This document shows positions 16,201 through 23,712 of a stretch of DNA of 25,014 nt, piece after piece. The stretch comes from Ochromonadaceae sp. CCMP2298 (Eukaryota > Sar > Synurophyceae > Ochromonadales > Ochromonadaceae). The notes under the pieces are model-generated. The model searched no databases, was not told the DNA's origin, and saw only the letters and a list, made by a program, of their open reading frames with translations. The first letter of the stretch is position 1, and each line of letters starts with the position of its first letter. The DNA lies in assembly GCA_026770595.1 (NCBI GenBank), contig MU633756.1, positions 1 to 25,014 of the forward strand, given 5' to 3'. The position numbers were made by a program, and so were the translations under genes.

Positions 16201-18253
16201 CACCCAGGCCGAGGCCGAGGCTGCTGTCCACGAGCTGCGCGAAGAGCGGCCACACAGAATTGAACGCGAAGCTGCGCACCAAGGCCGCCGTGTCGCCGTC
16301 TCCGTGTCTGACCAAGCCCACCAGCAGATCCAGAGAAATCATGCCCAGGTCGATGGGGATTCCACTCGAGGCAGGGATTGAGGACGAGCTGCTGGATGAG
16401 AGGTTGCCCGCTGCCTGCACCCTCTCCAACACCAGCTCCGCAGCGTCCCGCACGTACCGTCCCAGCAGCTGCACCAGCCCACCGTGCTGCGTCAGTGCAT
16501 CCACGCGGGCCCAGCGACACTGTAGCGCAAATCTCTGCGGTAGCGTTTCGCCAGGCAGCGCCTCCCCACCTCGGCCCTCCCCGCGCAGCATCGATGCGGC
16601 CTTCGATGAACACTCCGCGCCGTGCAGCTCGTAGCCCAGCTCGGGCCTGCGGGTGTGCGGAGTGGGCATGCGGGGCAGAGCCAGGGTGCCCCAGAGAGAG
16701 GCGTTGGCCTGCAGACGCTCCCTGCACAGGTCCTCCACGGGGCTGCGCAGGTACAGACCCAGCAGGCGCAGCAGAGCCAGCTTCACGGCAGCGGGGTTGT
16801 TGCGAGGCGCGTTCGACCCGAAGGACAGCGGCAGCGCGAGCCCAGACCCAGACCCGTAGTCCACTGCCGGCCCTGGCGCATTGAGTGCCCAGAGCATCAG
16901 AGTGGGCAGCTCCACGGGCAGATCAGACGCGCAGAGGAAGGGCACCAGACACCGCCCCAGGATCCTGCGCAGCGCACGCTCCTGCTCTAAAGAGAGACTG
17001 TCCTGCCCCGCCTGCGCCGCACTGACGATGTGCCCACGCAGAGCGGTGACTGTGTCTTCGAAGTGGCGGCTGAGCAAATGAAACAGCTGCGTCTTGCGAC
17101 CCAGCTCGTCCTCGATGCAGCAAGCAGCAGGCACCTCCCGCACAGAGGCGCGCGCAGCCGCTTCCTCCCTCGCGAAAGCCTCCCCATACGCCTCCAGCGC
17201 CACCACGCAATCGCGCCGCAGCAGCACTCCCGCCAGCATCCGCAACGCTACCGCTCGCTGTCCCGCGAACTGGGAGCGCAGCATCTCCCCCATCTCACGC
17301 AGGCTGTAGCCGGGCACTGAGGGCTCGAACTGGTGGTGCCGCAGCTCGTCCTGCGGCTGCCCGCTAGCTTGCAGCAGCGCTGTTTCGGCCACCAGAAAGA
17401 AGGGGGCAAAGTCGTGTCCGGTTCCTGTTCTCATAGCTGGCTGTGCTGGCGGTGCAGCTGCGTCTGCTAGTCCGAGCGGCTCCAAGCAGGTGCGCCTCAC
17501 TATCTGCACCGCCTGCTCCAGCTGCTCCTCCCCCAGAGCTTTCAGCAGTCCGCTGTCTGCCAGCTCGCTCCTCAGAGTCTGCAGCGCTACCTGCACCTGC
17601 ACCACCTTCCTGCCCACCAGGTCAAAGCGCTCTGCTGCCGCCAGCACGCTGGGGAGGACGCTGGTGCGCGGCCCGCCATCCAGGCTCGTCTGCGCATCGC
17701 CCCCAACAGGAGTTTCGTCGAAAATGCTCGTGGGCGGTGGCGGCGGTGTGGCGTCACTCAGCTTTGCAGCTTCTGCTGTGGCAGATTGCGCTGCGGAGCT
17801 GCTCGCCGCCTCGGACTTGACGGTGGCGCCCCCCTCGCTGCGCTCTCCCGCCGAAGACTTACCCCCCCGTAAGAAAGCAATGTTCCTAGGCGAGAGAAGC
17901 GCCTGCACTTCCTCGAGGGCTTCCTTTCGCTCCTCCTCGCTCATACCAAATACACGGCCAATGTTCGCCTGCGATACAGCGTGGTCGTCAACCTCGCCGT
18001 CGGTGTGCACTGACCTAGGGACGACGTCTCCTGAGCTCCTCGTCACTACTGCTGCTGCTACTGACGACGACGATGGTGCTGAGCTCTGGGGCACAGAACT
18101 CTTCTGGACAGGCACCGCTGCAAGGAAAGACGTGTCCACAGGTCGTGCCTGTCTGGGGGGCAGTCGTGACACAGGAAAGCCCCCCGCCGATCCAACCACC
18201 AGCGGCGCCACCTTGGCCCCCGACTTCTCCACGATTCCGCCCAGCATGTTCAT
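13265..18253 (-). CDS. RPAP1: RPAP1/MINIYO-like RNA polymerase II-associated protein, 1662 aa
   Basis: One uninterrupted frame encodes 1662 residues. The N-terminal RPAP1 motif is at about 93-130, seen in ANIGRVFGMSEEE followed by LLSPRNIAFLRGG, matching the family pattern of MSEEE...LLEFLRKR. The central RPAP1 C-type motif runs from about 209 (RFDLVGRKV) to 344, including LRHHQFEPSVPGYSL and then GQRAVALRMLAGVL, where plant and animal proteins have LHHHG...AGYTL...QRxLALQ. The rest is Ala/Leu-rich, helical and repeat-like to the end, as in IYO/RPAP1. The family helps nuclear import and assembly of RNA polymerase II and binds Mediator; plant IYO promotes differentiation. It is somewhat longer than human RPAP1 (about 1390) and plant IYO (about 1440). 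Start: ATG at 18253 with G at -3; a second ATG follows two codons later. No intron in 5 kb is notable here. Confidence 0.88.
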   Translation of the reverse strand: MNMLGGIVEKSGAKVAPLVVGSAGGFPVSRLPPRQARPVDTSFLAAVPVQKSSVPQSSAPSSSSVAAAVVTRSSGDVVPRSVHTDGEVDDHAVSQANIGRVFGMSEEERKEALEEVQALLSPRNIAFLRGGKSSAGERSEGGATVKSEAASSSAAQSATAEAAKLSDATPPPPPTSIFDETPVGGDAQTSLDGGPRTSVLPSVLAAAERFDLVGRKVVQVQVALQTLRSELADSGLLKALGEEQLEQAVQIVRRTCLEPLGLADAAAPPAQPAMRTGTGHDFAPFFLVAETALLQASGQPQDELRHHQFEPSVPGYSLREMGEMLRSQFAGQRAVALRMLAGVLLRRDCVVALEAYGEAFAREEAAARASVREVPAACCIEDELGRKTQLFHLLSRHFEDTVTALRGHIVSAAQAGQDSLSLEQERALRRILGRCLVPFLCASDLPVELPTLMLWALNAPGPAVDYGSGSGLALPLSFGSNAPRNNPAAVKLALLRLLGLYLRSPVEDLCRERLQANASLWGTLALPRMPTPHTRRPELGYELHGAECSSKAASMLRGEGRGGEALPGETLPQRFALQCRWARVDALTQHGGLVQLLGRYVRDAAELVLERVQAAGNLSSSSSSSIPASSGIPIDLGMISLDLLVGLVRHGDGDTAALVRSFAFNSVWPLFAQLVDSSLGLGLGAGAEEDEGDSATDAADDGASETSQRTRGFHSSACRLRCLWWRLLRELAGRETGVARALFQERGEWTGAAAVQLLRRRGARDGGIWGQEAELMLQLLQVCAVYGCGLRCVGDLLLAWQVQEVAQAAPLASSDSGVLDAQLLLLLEQCCVSASSVLAHHAGQGAGAGGSAVSQAVELSSSVLTFVKRHWRGLCSAALGWGTTSDERRFSTAAAALLCAVLPSSAGDVFANAEASGTSRGAVETWNAHAAVLVAREARLLSVRGPGLAAAVARFAAESVLPPQEGGDGPAQAVGSQVLASVLHLKGQCEEIVRLVQQSPAFEAGSIADVARVRAGAGGVAPAEEAVLASEQALFLQRLLHCAAMARLQLAAPPAEGGASSGSLDEVNTLMALERQVAALAAPTGNVPGVVSRGLFCWHEQRVRQASLLARVSFLANLLLSQVCSNAGLAVSSFVGGELISCICGSLHSLTAHTFRGPMAKLLQLFLCYTVQVHARSDGDGESRPALPARVDEFASAELDELWQAIYTGALQLQDKDDNEALNAALDGYLGLSGARLCSLVPAADASLLPPPRLSPNAQALDRDWTTSATLRLSDRSLAMWLRMLRETPLDAESAAPRLFTLLKLSAADQSKRWLGLAESTAAATLTVAFAEGETSPESGPPPEANMEAVDAYRRLLARLLLVGCEGLGGPGFAAHLAGAAQKDFSATTGVMSTLQSRPTKGSRTGTRAFNAQMLEGLMDLCEKALDAGLNLALAQELHAAVLLVLAAAPCLPWTARLRVWRQISSLRVLHLLEDSDFIQQLLPVLLLPLMPPARCQGVAVRTLACESLGLCTAMVDTLRSLRSEQDRLWDVVAVTLCQLALFTFCGGAGGPEAEAIEDVRVISGSGAQLLLYVIAGSEEPAADWLLRGLLGATAHLPALRQALQGNSSHATAFDQMRRRFDIGTGLEALLEAAGLQHARVKASSALVPGGDAPLLQLLSPP

Positions 18254-18599
18254 GACTGTCCCACAGCAGGCCTCTGGCGACGCAGAGTGGGTCTGGTCTC
18301 GGAGCAGCGCAGTCGTAACTCAATGTCTCCTGCGGCTCTTTCCATTGTGATCGATGGCCAAGAGGAGTTCCCAAGTTCCTCAGTTGTGAAGTTGTCCGGT
18401 CCCCTTTATTCGGGAAAAAGTGAGACAACCCTTCGTTTTTGCCGTTTTTTGGAAAGCTTTGCCCTCTCGATGGATCGATCCATCCCGGCTTGGGATTTAA
18501 CTTATCCTCCTCACGACTCTGCAGCACATTGCAGCCGCCAACACCCACCACAGTCTCATTCCATTCGAGGCAGCGATCCTTTAGGTCTCGGCGCGCACG
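18254..18599. promoter_or_regulatory. Divergent promoter region, RPAP1 / p24
   Basis: This 346-nt region separates divergent start codons. It contains a perfect 16-bp palindrome at 18469-18484 and T-rich words (TTCGTTTTTGCCG and TTTTTTGGAAAG) at about 18432-18455. These resemble the T-rich words upstream of the chorismate synthase gene. No other gene is seen. Confidence 0.55.
18469..18484. repeat. Perfect 16-bp palindrome
   Basis: GATGGATCGATCCATC equals its own reverse complement. It lies about 115 nt before the p24 start codon and could be a dimeric transcription-factor site. The flanking bases do not extend the symmetry. Confidence 0.85.
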
Positions 18600-19330
18600 A
18601 TGCTTGGGCGAAATTTCGTTTTGGCCGCACTCCTCTGCGTCATCGCGGAGCGTGCATCTGGGCTCTTCTTCTTGGTCAAGGTAAGCTCCCTACCTGCCTG
18701 CCTCTGCCTGCCTGCGGTTTGGAAGTCTGCGCCTGCAAGTTTTATGAATTGAACAATTCCGAATGTCCGCATCTCATTTTCATAAAGGAAGAGCGAACAT
18801 GCTTCACGATAGAGCAGCCGAGGGATACACCGATGGTGTTTAATTACGAAGTCTTGGACAAGGGGCACGAAGTGGGATTCGACTTGTACTACGGCACATC
18901 GGCACAAGCCGATCAGCAGATAATGCACAAAGCTTTGGACCATGCTACGGGTCATGTGGACTTCATAGCGGACAATGACGGCTACTTCTCGTACTGCCTC
19001 CAGCTGCCCCCCACCGCCAGAGGATCTGCCGTGCGCTTGCAGCTGGTGCTCAACTACGGGTTCGACAGCGAGTACTACCAGAAGCTAGCGAAGAAGTACG
19101 ACTACGACGCCGTGAACCTGCAGGTGCACAAGCTGAACGACATGCTGACTCTGACTCTGAACGAGGCCGACTACCAGAAGCACAAGGAGGTGGAGTACCA
19201 CGAGGTCACCGAGTCCATGAACCACACAGCGCTCTGGTGGCCAGTCGTGCAGATAGCCATCCTGATCGTCACGGGCATCTACCAGGTGCACCACCTGAAG
19301 AACTTCTTCAAGCACCAGAAGCTAATATAA
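18600..19330 (+). CDS. p24/EMP24-GP25L family cargo receptor, 207 aa, 2 exons
   Basis: Exon 1 (18600-18680) encodes a signal peptide and the first mature residues, ending LFFLVK. A 107-nt intron (GTAAGC...AAAG) leads to exon 2 (18788-19330), starting EERTCF. The joined protein has 207 residues, the usual p24 size. Order: signal peptide (about 1-21); GOLD domain (about 22-120), with the two conserved Cys in ERTCF and FSYCLQL; a helix with coiled-coil character (about 125-175); one membrane segment WWPVVQIAILIVTGIYQVH; and a short cytosolic tail LKNFFKHQKLI. The tail has the FF pair used for COPII export and a Lys at -3 but no full KKXX. p24 proteins cycle between ER and Golgi as dimers or tetramers and help sort GPI-anchored cargo. 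The subfamily (alpha to delta) is not assigned. The tail-to-tail neighbour is 92 nt away. Confidence 0.92.
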
Positions 19331-19422
19331 CCCCGTGCGGGTCTGTATCAAAAGACTCTGATGTAATAGCTTTCACTTTTTTACCTGCAATATTGTTCAC
19401 TATAAATAGTTTGTTCTTGTGC
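19331..19422. other. Convergent 3' gap (p24 / ankyrin gene)
   Basis: This 92-nt AT-rich gap has a TGTAA at 19362-19366, 32 nt after the p24 stop. No TGTAA is present on the minus strand for the ankyrin gene. Nothing else is seen. Confidence 0.5.
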
Positions 19423-22400
19423 TTAATCTAACTCTACTCCTGCGAACATGGACAAGTCTTTTACATTATATTTGTTGGCAAGCGAGACGAACAGTTCCGT
19501 GTACTTGTCCCGGTAGGCGAAGAGGATCTCGTTTATGGTGAGGATCCTCTCGGGGTTGTACATCCCGTAAAACTTCAGCAGCACCTCGCGCGCCTTGTCT
19601 GTGCTCTTCTCCTGCGCGGGGGACTCGTCGTATGCCTCCGGCCTCTCCCACTGACTGCTGCCGGTGCATCTGTCCAGGTAGTAACATGTGCAGAAGTTGC
19701 TATCGTAATTTTTGGTGAAGCGAGAGCCGTAGTACAGAGTCACGGCGCACAGGTCGCTGAACGAGCAGCCGAACACGTCCTTCGCGGTGAAGCCCGCGTC
19801 CTTCTGCTGCTCGATGTGCTTCACCAGCTCGGCTATCCGCTCGTGCCCCGCCCTCAACGCGAGGTCACCAGCGCCTAAACCTCCTCTGTTCTTCACCGAT
19901 CGGGTGTAATAGAGCAGCAGGCTGACGCACTGTAGGTGCCCGCAGAGGCAGGCGGCATGTAGAGCGCAATCTCCAGATATGTCCTGGTGGCTGACTTGCG
20001 CGGGGTAGTCGCCCTCGCCCTCCTTCCCCGACTTGGAGCTCTTCTTCGAGCCGCTGCTCGCCGTGACAGCAACGTCTAACAAAAAAGCGACACAGTCTGC
20101 GCGGCCCATAAAACTCGCCATGAAGAGAGGCATTCGTAACTTCGGATCTGTCACGAATAGGTTTGCGCCGTTCTCGTACAGCGCCTTGAGGACTGCCGCG
20201 TTGGCTGCGACGTGGGCCGCTGTGTGCTGCTTCTTGTTGACGCAGTACAGGTCCTCGACTCCCTGCAGCCATTGGCACAGCGTCTCTACCGCCTCAGCGT
20301 GTCCACTCGCGGCTGCCTTATGCAGACACGTCTCTCCCTCGTCGTCCGGCCAGAGCAGGTACTGGGCAGGCGTGACGCTGCACAGGAAGTTCAAGCAGTC
20401 GCTGCGGCCCTCCGACGCTGCGAACCATAGCGGCAGGCGACTCTTGCTGTCGACGCAGTAGGGCTGGGCGCCTGCTTGGTACAGTGCAGACAGGGCGTCC
20501 GGCGTGCGGGCCAGATGGCAAGGTGTGAGACCAGCGTAGTTTGCAGTGTCGGGGTTCGCCTCGCAAGAGAGCAGAAAACTCAGGACCTCAATGCCGTTAG
20601 CGATGGCCGCAGCGTGTAAAGGAGTGTCTCCTGAGCTGTCGCCCACATCCAACCACTGCGCATCGAGCGCAACAAGCTGGGCGACGCAGCTGAGGCGGTT
20701 CTGCAGAGCGGCGTAGAAGAGCGGCCCCCTCCCCTTGAGGTCCACGCACGAGCAGCAGTCGAAGTACTGGCAGAGGGTGGCCAGCACCTCGTCGTAGCCG
20801 TAGAAGGCCGCGTGGTGCGCCGCGGACGCCATGGTGGTCGTGAGGCACTCCTGCCACCCAGGAATGTCCTCGAAGTTCGGGCCCTCCTCGCCCTCGTCCT
20901 CACCCTCCTCCTCGACCTCCACCACCTCGACGTCCACCTCGCCCTCTGCTAACTTCTCCACTTTCTCTGCTATTTCTGCTGTCTCCGATTTCTCCTCTGC
21001 CTCCCCTGCACCATGCGGACTCTCTAGAATTTTTGGTGTTTCTTCCCTAACATCTTCTTTTGCTGCTGTGGCTGTCTGTGCTGTCTCCGCACTCTCTTTA
21101 CTCTCCTCGCGCGGAGTCTGCTGAATGGCTGACGTAGACTGACTCTGCAGGCGCTTCCGCTCTTCCTCTGAGCCTCGCTCTTCCCTCTGCTTGCTCTTCT
21201 GGTGGGCAGCCACGCCATCGCTACTCGCAGTCTGCAGAGTGCCTTGAACTGCACGTGGTATGCCAGGTGGAGGCCCAGTCGCAGCCTGCGCTGCTGCCGC
21301 CGCAGTGCCCTCCTTCAGCAGTTTCGACATCTGGGTCAGCTTCTCGGCATAATTGCTAGGGTCGAAGTCCTGGTCGATTTCCTTCACAACGCTGGAGATT
21401 TCCATGATGACCAAGGTGATCCTGTTGCTTATGTTTGCGGCGTCCTCCGTCTTCCCTATTGCGAACGAGTTGGCGAATGACATGCTCAGCAACTCGACTT
21501 CGCCCCCGTTATTCTCTTGCAGCCACCGCAGCAGCTGCGTGCTTTCACGCAGGAGCAGATCTGCCCTCGGGAAGAGCGACTGGGCCTGGCTGGCAGCAGG
21601 GGGGGCGAGCACTGCTGCTTCGTATGGCGCCGCCGCCGCCCCAGACGTGGAAGTAGTATCAGCGATAGCTGGTGTGTACGGCGCGTCGATCACGGGGCCC
21701 TGCGTGAGACCTCCAGCAAACTTCACTGAGCCCATAACTTCACTTTTAGCGACATTTTGCGCCTGCATCAATTTGTCCAGCTTCTTGATCACCTCTTCCT
21801 CCTTGAAAGCCACCTCGCTGATCTGCTGCCGCAACTGCTTCGCGTCGGCAACAGCATCAGTACCCTGCTGGCCCTGCTGCTGAGACATGCGCTGCCGCTG
21901 CTCCAGCCGCAGCTCCCGCTTCTCTACCATCAGTTTCTTCTGCAGAGCCTTCAGCTCACCGTCGTCGCTGAGACCGTCCAGCAGCGAGTTGAACTCGACC
22001 TGGTACCTGGGCAGCTCCTTCGCCTGCACCGGCGCCGCCACTGCTCCTGCATAAGGAGTATCAGCAGCAGTAGAAGTAGCAGATACGCCTGCAGCCTCAT
22101 CTGATGGTTCTGCAGGATCGCTCATAGGATTCGTGCCCGAAGCGTCCGTCGGCCCTGCTGCTGCCAGAGCCCCGCCAGCTTCTGCCACTGCAGAGTCGGC
22201 GCCTGCCGGTGCCGACACAGGCTCCCCCTTCTGGATCTTCTTCGTGACAAACTTCGCACGATTTTGAATTCTGAGCTGTTTGTTCAGCTTCGCAGCTTCC
22301 TCCCTGGCATCGCTCATTGATTTACTAGCTTCGCCAGAGCCGCTGCTCTGCTGAAGCCTCTGGAGCTCGGCCAGTTTCTTCTTCTTCTCCTCCAGCACCG

Positions 22401-23261
22401 CCATCCTCTCCTTCCTCCTCTCCTTCTCTTCTTCGTCTTTCAGCTGCTGCTGTCTCTCCCACTCCAGTAGCTTCTCCTTCTCCTGCCGCTCATACAGCTG
22501 CGCCTCCAGCAGTTCTCTGAAGAGCGTCTCCTCCTCCCTGGACAGCTCCTCCTCGAAGCCCATGCCCTCCCTGTCCCACAGCAGCCGGTCCACTGCCAGT
22601 TGCTCCTCGCGTGCCTTCTCCTCCTCGATGTGGGCCAGAGCTGCTTCTGCCTCCAGGCGGCGGCGCTCCTCCTCCTCTGCCTTCTTGCGCAGTCTCTCCA
22701 CCACCGCCTGCCTGCGCGCCACTGCAGCCCTCTGCTTCTCTTCCCGCTCCTCGAGCTCTGCTGCCTTACGGGCCTCCACCTTCAGGCGAACCTGGTCCTT
22801 GAAGTCAATCACTTTCTTCTGCCTCTCCACCTGCTCTATTTGCATGGAAAACTCGTCCTCCGTTTCCCTGCGATGGGCAGGCACATAGGAATCGCGAGCA
22901 CGGTTAGAGTAGGCCATAGTGGGAGAGGAGTGGGAGAGGGGGAGAGAGCGAGGGGAGTTATATTGCAAGTGGCTCACATTCTAAGGATTTCGAAGTATCT
23001 ATCCAGTCTATCGGCTCCTTCAGTCTTGAATACATAGTCTTCAAATTCCATCAACCTCCTTTCGTAGTCTTCTCTCTGCCGTTCCTGCTTCTCAGCCCTG
23101 CCCATGATGTCTGTGTGCTTGATAGCCTTGCTCATATTCCTCTTGTGTTGCTTCTGAAGAAGCTTTAGAAGATCCTCTGGGTTGTTTGGGAGTGCCGTCC
23201 CGAAGCCTTCAGGCTTGGCATTCCCCTTGGAAGTGGGCTGGCTAGATCGCGGTGTGTACAT
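19423..23261 (-). CDS. Coiled-coil, ankyrin-repeat and WW-like protein, 1242 aa, 2 exons
   Basis: Exon 1 is 23261-22978 and exon 2 is 22867-19423, joined across a 110-nt intron (GTGAGC...GCAG). The junction rebuilds an ATG codon for M95 and keeps one frame. The ATG at 23261 has A at -3. Order: a charged N-terminal coil (about 50-280, Glu/Lys/Arg-rich), an Ala/Pro-rich disordered zone with a shorter coil (about 390-470), a very acidic patch (about 745-768), nine or ten ankyrin units (about 775-1115), a WW-like domain (about 1138-1173) and a helical C-terminus. The WW-like domain keeps YYLDRCTGSSQWERP with its second Trp (W1168) and Pro, but the first Trp appears replaced by Phe. I recognise no named orthologue. 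The plan suggests a cytoskeletal or scaffold protein; a ciliary role is possible but unproven. Exon 2 also holds an internal ATG, yet the exon join fits better than a shorter gene. Confidence 0.85.
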
Positions 23262-23712
23262 GCTGCTGTCTGTCTATGTCGAAGCGCGTATTCCTCCGGC
23301 AAGCACCGGCGGGCGACCCACGACGCCACACATCCCTGGCATCATCCCTGGCATCGGCATAGTGTGCAGTTGCTCCATCCTTTCAGTTCCTTTCCATCTT
23401 TCTCTCGTTCCTCTCCCCTCTTTTGGATCCGTTTCGCTCGGGGGCTGGGGAAATTCCCCTTGCCAGAACTTAGGAACTTTGTTTCGTTTTTAGGCGTCGA
23501 AAATCACAAAAGTATAATGTACCACGTCTCAAACGAGAAACGACCCAATTTACATTTGCATCTTTTTGGCAATGCAGCTTCCCCTCTTGCTTCTTCTCTT
23601 TAAGGCTCTTTCTGGCCGCGCGGAGAAGCAACAAGCGCCAGTTCGAGCGTTGTCCTGGGCCGCCTCGCGAAATCCACCGCTGCTGCCACCGCTGGTGGTT
23701 GAAGAAAGCGCC
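23262..23712. promoter_or_regulatory. Divergent promoter region, ankyrin gene / chorismate synthase
   Basis: This 451-nt region lies between divergent start codons. It holds a perfect tandem 12-mer at 23331-23354, a TATAAT-like word at 23513-23518, the T-rich word TTTCGTTTTTAGGCG at about 23481-23495 and one TTTTGGCA at 23564-23571. An in-frame upstream ATG at 23572 could give a 47-residue longer chorismate synthase. Confidence 0.55.
23331..23354 (+). repeat. Perfect tandem 12-mer (two copies)
   Basis: CATCCCTGGCAT occurs at 23331-23342 and immediately again at 23343-23354. It lies 70-93 nt before the ankyrin gene ATG, which is on the other strand. Confidence 0.9.

Noticed and set aside
22868-22977. 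The ankyrin gene as two separate genes, one starting at the internal ATG near 22917
   Set aside because: Consensus splice sites join exon 1 to exon 2 in frame, and the coiled-coil character continues across the join, so one gene is more likely.
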